Assembly: GCF_900314615.1 (NCBI RefSeq)
Contig: NZ_OMWA01000024.1
Span: 1-37,500 of the forward strand
DNA: 37,500 nucleotides
Direction of reading: 5' to 3'
Source: an uncultured Methanobrevibacter sp.
GTDB lineage: Archaea > Methanobacteriota > Methanobacteria > Methanobacteriales > Methanobacteriaceae
Of this stretch, positions 15,907 to 23,227 are shown in pieces. The notes below the pieces were generated by a model. That model searched no databases. It was not told the DNA's origin and saw only the letters and a program-made list of their open reading frames with translations. Numbering within the stretch: position 1 is the stretch's first letter; each line of letters opens with the position of its first letter. The position numbers were made by a program, and so were the translations under genes.

Positions 15907-15938
15907 CGGAATGATACTTCCGACAGTATACTTCCGAC
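15907..15938. promoter_or_regulatory. NrpR-type nitrogen operator, one perfect and one partial site
   Basis: CGGAA (15907-15911), six bases, TTCCG (15918-15922) matches the GGAA-N6-TTCC operator bound by NrpR, the methanogen nitrogen repressor released by 2-oxoglutarate. A second TTCC at 15932-15935 follows, with GACA in place of GGAA six bases before it. The 11-bp ATACTTCCGAC is repeated exactly with a 14-bp period (15914-15924, 15928-15938). Two sites at the likely start of transcription suggest cooperative repression of amt-glnK. Confidence 0.75.
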
Positions 15939-15966
15939 TATTAAAAAATTATATGAGAATGATAAA

Positions 15967-17184
15967 ATGGATATGTTTAGTGCTGGAGACACTGCCTGGA
16001 TTTTAATCTGCACTCTTTTAGTATTGCTGATGAGTATTCCGGCAGTTGCATTTTTTTATGGAGGACTAAGTAAAAGAAAAAACGTTTTAAATACAATATT
16101 TTTAACTTTCATAGCATTTTCCTTAATCAGTGTTATCTGGGTAATATTTGGTTATCAATTTGCATTTGGAAGTGACATCAATGGACTTATAGGTGCACCG
16201 ACCAATTTCTTCCTGCAGGGAATCGGTCTTGATGACCTTAACGGTACAATACCAACATTGCTGTTTGTAATGTTTCAGTGTGCCTTTGCAGGTCTGACAT
16301 GTGCAATCATGTCAGGTGCTCTTGTTGGAAGAATGAAAACAAAAGCATGGGTAGTTTTTGCTGCACTCTGGGCCTGTTTTGTATATGTCCCTATTGCCCA
16401 CTGGGTATGGGGAGGAGGATGGCTCATGCAGATGGGTGCACTTGACTTTGCAGGAGGTGCGGTAGTTCACATGAACTCAGGTATTTCAGCATTGGCGGTC
16501 GCTTTAGTGTTAGGTAAAAGGAAAAATACCTCACTGATTCCTCACAACCTCGGATATGCTGTTTTAGGAGCAGCACTCTTGTGGTTTGGATGGATGGGAT
16601 TCAATGGAGGATCAGGTCTTGCAGCTGACGGACTGGCTGCAAACGCAATAATAGTATCAAATGTGGCAGCTGCTGTTGGTTTAATCGTATGGACTTTAAT
16701 AGATACTTTCACAATTGGAAAACCGACAGTTTTAGGTGCAATATCCGGTGCAGTTGCAGGTCTTGTAGGAATTACTCCTGCAGCGGGTTTTGTTGACGTA
16801 TTTGGTGCTTTAATAATTGGTGCTGTAGCTCCGCTGGTTTCATACTTTGCAATTAATTACATGAAACCGAAACTCGGATACGACGATGCTTTAGATGCAT
16901 GGGGCATACATGGAATGTCTGGAGTATGGGGAGCAATAGCAACAGGAATCTTTGCTGTTCCTGCAATCGGAGGAACTGCGGGACTCTTATATGGAAATCC
17001 AAATCAGGTTGTTGTTCAGATTATAAGTGTAATAGCTACTATTGTTTACGCATTTGTTGTAAGCTATATTTTAGCTAAAGTCTTGGACAAAGCAATGAAC
17101 GGTATCAGAGTGGATGAATCAGAAGAAATCGGAGGTCTTGATTCAAATCTCCACAAGGAATCTGCATACAACTTCAACTCATAG
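15967..17184 (+). CDS. amt: Ammonium transporter
   Basis: This 405-residue Amt/MEP/Rh-family channel moves ammonium through the cytoplasmic membrane, with about eleven membrane helices. The pore histidines are visible in Ala-His-Trp-Val-Trp-Gly-Gly-Gly (middle) and Trp-Gly-Ile-His-Gly-Met-Ser-Gly (late). The family marks Asp-Phe-Ala-Gly-Gly-Ala-Val-Val-His and Trp-Phe-Gly-Trp-Met-Gly-Phe-Asn are intact. The ATG 15967 follows GAGAATGAT. glnK starts 11 bp after its stop; GlnK plugs Amt when nitrogen is sufficient. Expression is likely controlled by the NrpR-type operator upstream, giving induction under nitrogen limitation. Confidence 0.97.
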   Translation: MDMFSAGDTAWILICTLLVLLMSIPAVAFFYGGLSKRKNVLNTIFLTFIAFSLISVIWVIFGYQFAFGSDINGLIGAPTNFFLQGIGLDDLNGTIPTLLFVMFQCAFAGLTCAIMSGALVGRMKTKAWVVFAALWACFVYVPIAHWVWGGGWLMQMGALDFAGGAVVHMNSGISALAVALVLGKRKNTSLIPHNLGYAVLGAALLWFGWMGFNGGSGLAADGLAANAIIVSNVAAAVGLIVWTLIDTFTIGKPTVLGAISGAVAGLVGITPAAGFVDVFGALIIGAVAPLVSYFAINYMKPKLGYDDALDAWGIHGMSGVWGAIATGIFAVPAIGGTAGLLYGNPNQVVVQIISVIATIVYAFVVSYILAKVLDKAMNGIRVDESEEIGGLDSNLHKESAYNFNS

Positions 17185-17195
17185 GAGAAATTTTC

Positions 17196-17534
17196 ATGAA
17201 AAGTGTTGTGGCCATAATAAGAGAAGAAAAGTTTCAGGACGTAAAAGATGCACTTCTTGAGGTAGGATGTGAAGGGATGAACGTTTCTGAAGTAAAAGGA
17301 AGAGGAAGCCAAAGAGGAATCAGGGAATCCTATAGGGGATCCAGCTACTGTATAGATTTGATTCCTAAAACCCGTATTGAGATAGTCGTAAAAGAAGAAG
17401 GTGTTGACTTGATTGTTGATGCAATTAAAAAAGGAGCCTTTACAGGAAATATCGGAGATGGCAAAATATTTATTTATCCAATGGATAATGTAATCAGAAT
17501 AAGGACTGGCGAAGAAGGTGATAGTGCAATCTGA
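17196..17534 (+). CDS. glnK: Nitrogen regulatory PII protein GlnK
   Basis: This 112-residue trimeric PII signalling protein senses ATP/ADP and 2-oxoglutarate and blocks the ammonium channel. The T-loop region is clear (Gly-Arg-Gly-Ser-Gln-Arg-Gly, then Tyr-Arg-Gly-Ser-Ser-Tyr, then Leu-Ile-Pro-Lys). So is the C-terminal ATP-binding segment Gly-Asp-Gly-Lys-Ile-Phe-Ile-Tyr-Pro. The ribosome-binding site AGGAGA precedes ATG 17196. The gene pair amt-glnK is the standard arrangement and shares the upstream promoter. In archaea GlnK generally works without uridylylation, although the T-loop Tyr is present. Confidence 0.97.
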   Translation: MKSVVAIIREEKFQDVKDALLEVGCEGMNVSEVKGRGSQRGIRESYRGSSYCIDLIPKTRIEIVVKEEGVDLIVDAIKKGAFTGNIGDGKIFIYPMDNVIRIRTGEEGDSAI

Positions 17535-17887
17535 TATGCATTAATTATCCCTTTTAAAATGTTATTTAAAATAGCGGTCTAAAAAAACATTATATAAAAC
17601 CATATGGGATTAATATTCCCTTTTTCTCTTAAAATATCTGACTGCTATTTTTATTAACATTTATTTATGTTTATCTGTTTTTACAGATTAAACCAAAATT
17701 CATTAACTAAAAATAAGGATGAAATTAATTTTTCATCCTTTAAATTAAGATTAAAATATTAATGTTATTTTTTCTGCATGCGAACTTTACATTAACATTA
17801 ACGATTTCAATTTTTCAATGTAAATTTCTATGGGGATATATATCCTCATCTAATTTTGCCCAAAAAATCATTTTTCAGGTGTTTAAC
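17535..17887. other. 353-bp intergenic region between convergent genes, with three dyads
   Basis: No protein gene is convincing here. It holds GGGA...TCCC followed by TTTTTCTC (17606-17627, weak terminator of glnK), a perfect 10-bp stem at 17715-17740, and a near-perfect dyad around GGATATATATCC near 17834-17845. The flanking genes point toward each other, so termination of both is the simplest role. Confidence 0.5.
17715..17740. terminator. Perfect 10-bp hairpin between convergent genes
   Basis: AAGGATGAAA (17715-17724) pairs exactly with TTTCATCCTT (17731-17740) around TTAATT. There is no long T-tract after it on either strand, so it is either a weak bidirectional terminator or an RNA 3'-end stabiliser. 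Confidence 0.45.
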
Positions 17888-18490
17888 TCAGTAATCGATT
17901 ACAACGCCGCCTATGTCTGACAAATCAACCCATGTGGTGATGCCTTTGATTTCATAGAGGTTTCCATTGATGTATTCATAAGAAACGTCTTTGTTGTCGC
18001 TTGTAAGATATATTGAATCTCCGCTGATATCGCTTACTCTTTTGATGATGCCGCCGTATTCATCTGATTCGGCTACAACGATATCTCCAACATGAACATT
18101 GTGGGTTTTGTTTACAAGAACGCTCTGACCATTCTGGAGAGTCGGAAGCATTGATGTACCGTCAACATGAACCAAAACCGGAATCTGGTCTTTACCGATA
18201 CTTGAATCAAGGTTAATTTCCACATCATCAAGCCCATAACTGCCGCAGACTTTTTTAATCTGATTTTTTAATGTGGTAGCATTGGATGAAGTGTCATTCA
18301 TTGCTTTTAAGGTTAAATTGCAGATATCATGATTCAGTGCATCGATATCAATTCTTGAAAGCGTTGTGGTGCTTACACTGACATTTTCACCGTCAATATA
18401 AACATTAACAGTATCATTTCCAATAAATGTCAATGCTAAAAAAGCAAGTAAAATAAGTATGATTAAAGCTAAAATGATTTTTTTAGCCAT
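17888..18490 (-). CDS. S24/S26-type serine peptidase, membrane anchored
   Basis: This 200-residue protein has an N-terminal membrane helix (about 4-23), a region of about 80 residues of unknown fold, and a C-terminal LexA/signal-peptidase fold. The catalytic serine lies in Gly-Thr-Ser-Met-Leu-Pro-Thr (about Ser112). A lysine in Gly-Ile-Ile-Lys-Arg-Val (about Lys149) would complete the Ser-Lys pair. The use of Lys separates it from archaeal Sec11-type signal peptidases, which use His. It may process a particular class of exported proteins; the target is unknown. It lies 6 bp after aroD. Confidence 0.8.
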   Translation of the reverse strand: MAKKIILALIILILLAFLALTFIGNDTVNVYIDGENVSVSTTTLSRIDIDALNHDICNLTLKAMNDTSSNATTLKNQIKKVCGSYGLDDVEINLDSSIGKDQIPVLVHVDGTSMLPTLQNGQSVLVNKTHNVHVGDIVVAESDEYGGIIKRVSDISGDSIYLTSDNKDVSYEYINGNLYEIKGITTWVDLSDIGGVVIDY

Positions 18491-18496
18491 TTTAAA

Positions 18497-19174
18497 TCAC
18501 TCGTCCATGATATTTAAATCCATATTTAAAAGAGCCTTCATTGTTTCTATGTCAATCTGGCCAGGGGCGGTTACATCAGTTCCGGCCGCAAAAGTAATCG
18601 GTGAGTCGAATTTTGATGCCATAACTCTTGTATAACTTCCTATATCTCCCATTGAAATGGCGATTGTATCTTTGCAGTGTGAAAGAACAGCAAGTATTGT
18701 CAGTGTATCCTCCAAATCCTGCGGCATAAAAGCAACTTTTGCAATATCTCCAAGTTCATGCTCTTTATCAACAATATACATTATTTCATCCAAATCAGGT
18801 GTCTTTTCAAAATCATGGTATGAAACAATGGTTTTAACACCGGTATTGTGGATTTTGTCAATGTATTCATCATCGCACTGAAGTTCAATATCCACATAGT
18901 CAACCAGATCACAGCAGGAATATAATATATCAAGTCTTTCCTCTTCACTTCCTTTAAATGATCCTCCTTCAGAGCTGATTCTGTTGGTGGCTATCATAGG
19001 AAAATTAATTTCTTCGATTGTATCTTTAATTTCTGAAATATCCGGATTTTTAAGCGCGTCAATTCTAAATTCCAGCACGTCAGCGCCCTTATCGATACAG
19101 TCTTTTGCAACTTCAATTACGTCTTTGCAATTGTCCTGAAAAATAGGAATTGCAATTTTTGTTTGTGAATACAT
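18497..19174 (-). CDS. aroD: 3-Dehydroquinate dehydratase, type I
   Basis: This 225-residue shikimate-pathway enzyme dehydrates 3-dehydroquinate through a Schiff-base lysine. The type I fold is shown by Glu-Phe-Arg-Ile-Asp (about 35-39), the general-base His in Ser-Tyr-His-Asp-Phe (about His120) and the Schiff-base Lys in Ile-Ala-Lys-Val-Ala (about Lys146). Length is normal for archaeal AroD. The promoter lies in the 140-bp gap shared with the divergent operon at 19315. It is followed by the S24/S26 peptidase, with no clear functional link. Confidence 0.94.
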   Translation of the reverse strand: MYSQTKIAIPIFQDNCKDVIEVAKDCIDKGADVLEFRIDALKNPDISEIKDTIEEINFPMIATNRISSEGGSFKGSEEERLDILYSCCDLVDYVDIELQCDDEYIDKIHNTGVKTIVSYHDFEKTPDLDEIMYIVDKEHELGDIAKVAFMPQDLEDTLTILAVLSHCKDTIAISMGDIGSYTRVMASKFDSPITFAAGTDVTAPGQIDIETMKALLNMDLNIMDE

Positions 19175-19314
19175 TATATAATATATTATATTATAGTCAT
19201 TAATTAAATTTTCTTAAAATACTCTTAATATTTATATAAATTAAAAAACAAAATATATACCAATAAAATATTTTTATTTTATTTTATTATTAATTAATTA
19301 TCAAAGGTGTTAAT

Positions 19315-20040
19315 TTGAAAATTACCGCTATAGGTGCGGATATATCAAAAAATGATGTGTCCTGCAGTGCTGAGCTAGTAGCCACTATTGAAAGCAACCT
19401 TTATAAAGTAAAAGAATTAGGTGCAAGAGATGTAGCACTAACCAATGTCACAGGAGATGACGTTGTTGTAAGTGCATTTGTCGAAGATGACTTGCTTGAA
19501 CCTATTAATGAAGGTATTGTTAATATTTTAAAAGAAAGTGCAGAAAACTTCGGGGATTTATCTGGAATTTCACAAAATCCTGAAGATGCAGGAGAAGGAA
19601 TTTCTTATGCTGAAGCCAGTATAAGACCTGACAGATATCCTGATGCAATTGTTTTAGGTTTCGATACATATGGGGGAGAACCATTTGTCAGCGATGTTGC
19701 AAACTCTGCAATTGAAGCCGCAAAAGGAATGAAAAATATGACAGATGTATCAGATTTGATAGAACCTAAAATAAGACATATTCCTGGTGTAGGATATGTT
19801 TCTCCTGAAACTGATGATCCTGTTGTTGTGGCAACTGTTGAAAACATCGAATCTGTCGGTGTAATTGCAGGTGCAATGATTGGAGCTGCACTTGGAAATA
19901 AGAATACTTATTTGGTTAAAAGAGGAACAACCTGCAATGTATTGCCGGGTAGCGTAATATTTTCAGCTACCGCATTCATGAACGGCAATGTTATTGATCT
20001 GGCTGTTCCGTTTGAAAATAAAACTAGAATTTTAAGATAG
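19315..20040 (+). CDS. Conserved archaeal protein of unknown function beside sucD and HMG-CoA reductase
   Basis: This 241-residue soluble protein starts at TTG 19315 with a good ribbon of Shine-Dalgarno sequence (AAAGGTG about 19303-19309). It is rich in small residues, with an alpha/beta pattern. Distinct segments are Ala-Ile-Gly-Ala-Asp-Ile near the start, Ser-Ile-Arg-Pro-Asp-Arg-Tyr-Pro, and a Gly/Ala-rich stretch near residue 190 (Val-Ile-Ala-Gly-Ala-Met-Ile-Gly-Ala-Ala-Leu-Gly). There are no zinc or P-loop motifs. It leads an operon: 12 bp to the SucD homologue, then HMG-CoA reductase. I do not recognise the family. The tight linkage suggests a role near CoA or isoprenoid metabolism, as inference only. 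Confidence 0.75.
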   Translation: MKITAIGADISKNDVSCSAELVATIESNLYKVKELGARDVALTNVTGDDVVVSAFVEDDLLEPINEGIVNILKESAENFGDLSGISQNPEDAGEGISYAEASIRPDRYPDAIVLGFDTYGGEPFVSDVANSAIEAAKGMKNMTDVSDLIEPKIRHIPGVGYVSPETDDPVVVATVENIESVGVIAGAMIGAALGNKNTYLVKRGTTCNVLPGSVIFSATAFMNGNVIDLAVPFENKTRILR

Positions 20041-20052
20041 GAGTTAAATATT

Positions 20053-20916
20053 ATGATTTTGTTAAATGAAGATACAAAATGTTTAGTTCAAGGAATCACC
20101 GGAAAACAAGGTTCATTCCACACAGAACAAATGTTAAAATACAATACAAACATTGTTGCAGGTCTCACTCCTGGAAAAGGAGGTCAGAAATTCTTAGATC
20201 AGGTACCGATTTTCAATTCAATGGAAGAAGCTACCGAAGAGGTTGATGTAAACGCTTCAATAATTTTTGTACCTGCAAGATTTGCAAAAGACGCTGCTTT
20301 TGAAGCAATCAGACATCTTGATTTGGTAGTTATTATTTCCGAGCATATTCCAGTTCATGACAGTATGAAAATCATGGCATATGCAAAACAGATGGGAACT
20401 ACTATTATCGGACCTAACACTCCTGGAATCATCTCTCCTGGCGTCGGTAAATTAGGTATCATGCCGACACATATATTTTCAGAAGGTAATGTGGGAGTAA
20501 TCTCCAGAAGCGGTACATTAACTTATGAAATTGCAAGTGAACTAACCAATGCAGGAATCGGTCAAAGTACTGCTGTAGGTATAGGCGGAGACCCTGTTAC
20601 CGGAGACAACTATGTAGATATCCTTAAAAGATTCGATAAAGATGACCAGACAGATGCAGTTGTATTAATTGGTGAAATCGGAGGAACCGCTGAAGAAAGG
20701 GCCGGAAAATATATTGCTGAGGAAATGAACAAACCTGTAGTATCTTACATTGCAGGAAGAACTGCACCTCCGGGCAAAAGAATGGGACATGCCGGAGCAA
20801 TTATTCAGGGATCTTCAGGTACTGTTGCAAGTAAAACCAAAGCTTTAAATGAAGCTGGCGTAGATGTAGCAGTAAAACCGTCTGAAATTGTAGATTTACT
20901 TAAAAAGGTAATGTAG
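20053..20916 (+). CDS. sucD: Succinate-CoA ligase (ADP-forming) alpha subunit
   Basis: This 287-residue alpha subunit binds CoA and carries the phospho-histidine of succinyl-CoA synthetase. The CoA-binding Rossmann domain begins Gly-Ile-Thr-Gly-Lys-Gln-Gly. Active-site His246 lies in Gly-His-Ala-Gly-Ala-Ile, and the Gly-Ile-Gly-Gly-Asp-Pro loop is present. Length is normal. The beta subunit (sucC) is not in the window; in methanogens the two genes are often apart. The pathway would be the incomplete TCA branch leading to 2-oxoglutarate. The gene ends directly at the start of hmgA (no gap). Confidence 0.95.
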   Translation: MILLNEDTKCLVQGITGKQGSFHTEQMLKYNTNIVAGLTPGKGGQKFLDQVPIFNSMEEATEEVDVNASIIFVPARFAKDAAFEAIRHLDLVVIISEHIPVHDSMKIMAYAKQMGTTIIGPNTPGIISPGVGKLGIMPTHIFSEGNVGVISRSGTLTYEIASELTNAGIGQSTAVGIGGDPVTGDNYVDILKRFDKDDQTDAVVLIGEIGGTAEERAGKYIAEEMNKPVVSYIAGRTAPPGKRMGHAGAIIQGSSGTVASKTKALNEAGVDVAVKPSEIVDLLKKVM

Positions 20917-22119
20917 ATGTCAAATCAGGAAATTATTGATAAATTATTGAACGGTGAAATTAAACTTTATCAGGTTGATAAGGAAGTTTCAGCCAAAGCG
21001 GCGACTGATATCAGAAGAGAATTTATTGAACAGAAATATGATATCAAACTTGAAAATATCTCAAATTACACTCTTGATATGGAAAGGGCTTCAGCAAGAA
21101 ATATAGAAAACTCAATTGGAGTTCTGCAGCTTCCGATGGGTATTGCAGGTCCATTAAAAATCAATGGTGAACACTGCCAGAGAGAAGTCTTTGTTCCACT
21201 TGCAACCTCAGAAGGTGCGCTTGTTGCATCAATCAACCGTGGAGCATCAACAATCACAGCATCAGGCGGTGCAAACGCAAGAGTGATTTCAGACTGCATG
21301 ACCCGTGCACCTGCAATAAAATGTGAAAATGCAGGTGAAGCATTAAAAATCAGACAATGGTTTATTGATAATTTCGATGAATTAAAAGAACTGGCAGAAA
21401 GTACAACCTCTCACGGTAAACTGCTTAAAATAGACCCTATCTTAATAGTTGGAAGCTATGTATATCCAAGATTCGTGTTCTCAACCGGTGACAGTATGGG
21501 AATGAATATGGTGACAATAGCTTCTGAAAAAATCCTGGATAAACTTGCAGAAGAAACCACCGCAACCCATATTGCATTAAGCGGTAACGTCTGTGTTGAT
21601 AAAAAACCTGCAGCTATTAACATTGTTGAAGGAAGAGGAAAAAGCGTAGTTGCAGATATACTGATACCTGAAGAAATAGTGGAAAAGAAACTCAAGACCA
21701 CTGCAGATGCAATAGTTGAAGTAAACACTGCTAAAAACCTTATAGGTTCAGCGGCAAGCGGAGCCATGGCATACAATGCTCATTATGCAAACATGGTTGC
21801 TGCAATATTTTTGGCAACAGGTCAGGATGCAGCACATGTTGTTGAAGGATCTCTTGGAATAACTACTGCTGAAAACAGAAACGGAGACTTGTATTTCTCA
21901 GTCAACCTGCCTGACCTGCCTGTAGCAACAGTCGGTGGAGGAACAAGTCTTGAAGTTGCACATGAAGGATTGGAGATTCTTGGTGTTGCAGGTTCAAACC
22001 ATGCCCGTGAATTTGCAGAAATCGTTGCATGCACTGTTTTAGCCGGAGAACTGTCACTTGTCGGAGCATTGGCAGCAGGACACCTTGCAAGAGCTCACCA
22101 GGAACTTGGACGAGGATAA
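20917..22119 (+). CDS. hmgA: HMG-CoA reductase
   Basis: This 400-residue class I enzyme reduces HMG-CoA to mevalonate with NADPH, the committed step of archaeal isoprenoid lipid synthesis. Catalytic residues can be placed: Glu99 in Ser-Glu-Gly-Ala, Lys229/230 in Cys-Val-Asp-Lys-Lys-Pro, Asp304 in Gly-Gln-Asp-Ala-Ala-His, and His394 near the end in Arg-Ala-His-Gln-Glu. The sterol-sensing membrane part of eukaryotic enzymes is absent, as expected. The ATG 20917 immediately follows the sucD stop, so the two are likely coupled. A 66-residue gene follows after 1 bp. Confidence 0.97.
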   Translation: MSNQEIIDKLLNGEIKLYQVDKEVSAKAATDIRREFIEQKYDIKLENISNYTLDMERASARNIENSIGVLQLPMGIAGPLKINGEHCQREVFVPLATSEGALVASINRGASTITASGGANARVISDCMTRAPAIKCENAGEALKIRQWFIDNFDELKELAESTTSHGKLLKIDPILIVGSYVYPRFVFSTGDSMGMNMVTIASEKILDKLAEETTATHIALSGNVCVDKKPAAINIVEGRGKSVVADILIPEEIVEKKLKTTADAIVEVNTAKNLIGSAASGAMAYNAHYANMVAAIFLATGQDAAHVVEGSLGITTAENRNGDLYFSVNLPDLPVATVGGGTSLEVAHEGLEILGVAGSNHAREFAEIVACTVLAGELSLVGALAAGHLARAHQELGRG

Positions 22120-22120
22120 A

Positions 22121-22321
22121 ATGGATGATCTTTTAGATGAACTATATCCTCAAATCACTCTGGAAACAGATGACTTGATTATGGAGATATCTGTCAAGAA
22201 GGATTATTCTCAAATTAAAGATTTGGATGAAAGAAAAAAAGAATTTATCAACGATTTAAAGGATTTCATTGATGAATTCAATGAAACTCCTGAGTCAGGG
22301 CAGTTCATGGCTTTTTTTTGA
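22121..22321 (+). CDS. Small acidic protein after HMG-CoA reductase
   Basis: This 66-residue acidic, helical protein is rich in Asp, Glu, Leu and Lys and starts at ATG 22121, with CGAGGA (22111-22116) as ribosome-binding site inside the end of hmgA. The same frame is open back into hmgA, but the spacing of the ribosome-binding site and the 1-bp gap favour this start. There is no recognised domain. It is the last gene of the operon before a strong terminator. Confidence 0.6.
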   Translation: MDDLLDELYPQITLETDDLIMEISVKKDYSQIKDLDERKKEFINDLKDFIDEFNETPESGQFMAFF

Positions 22322-22335
22322 TTAGTATCCGGTTT

Positions 22336-22352
22336 CATACAAAATTTGTATG
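22336..22352. repeat. 17-bp perfect palindrome
   Basis: CATACAAA and TTTGTATG flank a single A. It sits 15 bp after the small gene and 17 bp before the terminator hairpin. It may be a second transcript-end hairpin or a protein site. Confidence 0.4.
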
Positions 22353-22368
22353 ATTTCCATTATATTTT

Positions 22369-22398
22369 ATTCCTTGTCAAGGAATTATGCTTTTTTTT
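22369..22398 (+). terminator. Intrinsic terminator of the sucD-hmgA operon
   Basis: ATTCCTT (22369-22375) and AAGGAAT (22379-22385) pair exactly around GTC, followed by TATGC and eight T residues (22391-22398). It closes the operon from 19315. Confidence 0.8.
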
Positions 22399-22474
22399 GA
22401 TTTGTAAAATATTTCCTACAATAACTTGAATGTTTTGACAATATATAAATATTCAGATTTATTTATATTATAAA

Positions 22475-22783
22475 TTGGAAGAACTTTTTCAAATTTTATT
22501 TAAAATTTTAAAAGTTATTTTAAGTGAAGCGTTCAATGAGATTGCATATTCCGAGTTCACCAGAAATTACGCCGATTTGGGACCTGCCATATATACAGAT
22601 GATATCCGCAATGTTATTAATAACACTGTCTTTTTGAAAAATAAACAGGAAGTCCATCAAGCTGATCTTGTGGACCAATATGAATTGTCATATGAAAGAT
22701 TAACAGAAATATATGCTGAATTTGTGAATATCTTAAACTTTTGGAGGAACAAGGACATTTCAGAGGCTGCGGCCAAATTATAA
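22475..22783 (+). CDS. Small helical protein, probably leaderless, function unknown
   Basis: This 102-residue protein has an amphipathic or weakly hydrophobic N-terminal helix (Phe, Ile, Leu, Val to about residue 20) and then charged helical sequence. The start is TTG 22475, without any Shine-Dalgarno sequence. A TATA-like ATATATAA (about 22440-22447) lies about 28-35 bp before it, so transcription may begin at or very near the start codon. No known domain is seen. It follows the operon terminator and stands alone. It is a real coding candidate because the frame is open and its composition is protein-like, but support is modest. Confidence 0.5.
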   Translation: MEELFQILFKILKVILSEAFNEIAYSEFTRNYADLGPAIYTDDIRNVINNTVFLKNKQEVHQADLVDQYELSYERLTEIYAEFVNILNFWRNKDISEAAAKL

Positions 22784-23028
22784 TGTCAAAAGTATAGTGA
22801 ATTTACTTAAATGAGTTTATTTGATTGATTTCAATGTTGAAATAGAATTGCATGATACATTCAAATCATAAACTTATTTATATGATTTATAACTACAATA
22901 TAATTGTTGAAAACATTACAAACCATAAAATTATTTGGGATATCTTGGAAATCCTTGCTCATAAGAGTATATCATACCAATATTATCGCCAAATATATAA
23001 GGTTAAGGTACTAAACAGGTGATTTAAA

Positions 23029-23184
23029 ATGTGTTCTAGTGGAGGGCCAATGGCTGACATTGATTTGAAAAAATTGAAAACAAAAAAATACCGTTGCAAA
23101 GAATGTGGAAATACCTTTAAAGGTATCGGAAGAAAAGTAGTTTGTCCTTCTTGTCAAAGTGACAACGTTGAACTTGCAGAGTAA
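23029..23184 (+). CDS. 51-residue zinc-ribbon protein
   Basis: This small protein has one rubredoxin-like zinc ribbon with Cys-Lys-Glu-Cys and Cys-Pro-Ser-Cys pairs about 13 residues apart. They sit in a Lys/Tyr-Arg context typical of small archaeal zinc ribbons (Tyr-Arg-Cys-Lys-Glu-Cys-Gly-Asn-Thr-Phe). The ATG 23029 has AGGTGAT (about 23018-23023) as ribosome-binding site, and a second ATG lies 21 bp further on. The stop codon lies inside the stem of a terminator hairpin. A TATA-like ATATATAA is at 22993-23000. It probably binds zinc and contacts nucleic acid or protein; no more can be said. Confidence 0.8.
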   Translation: MCSSGGPMADIDLKKLKTKKYRCKECGNTFKGIGRKVVCPSCQSDNVELAE

Positions 23185-23217
23185 ATAAAATTTACTCTAT
23201 TTTTTTATTTTTTTTTT
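23179..23217 (+). terminator. Terminator inside a gene run, overlapping the zinc-ribbon stop
   Basis: GAGTAAA (23179-23185) and TTTACTC (23191-23197) form a perfect 7-bp stem around TAAAA, followed by TATTTTTTTATTTTTTTTT to 23217. The next gene starts at 23228, leaving no room for another promoter. Confidence 0.75.
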
Positions 23218-23227
23218 AGTGATTTTT

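Noticed and set aside
22058..22120. N-terminal extension of the 66-residue protein into hmgA
   Set aside because: The extension lies wholly inside hmgA, and a well-placed ribosome-binding site supports ATG 22121.
23219..23227. GTG 23219 as start of the 150-residue protein
   Set aside because: GTGAT there is better read as the ribosome-binding site for ATG 23228.
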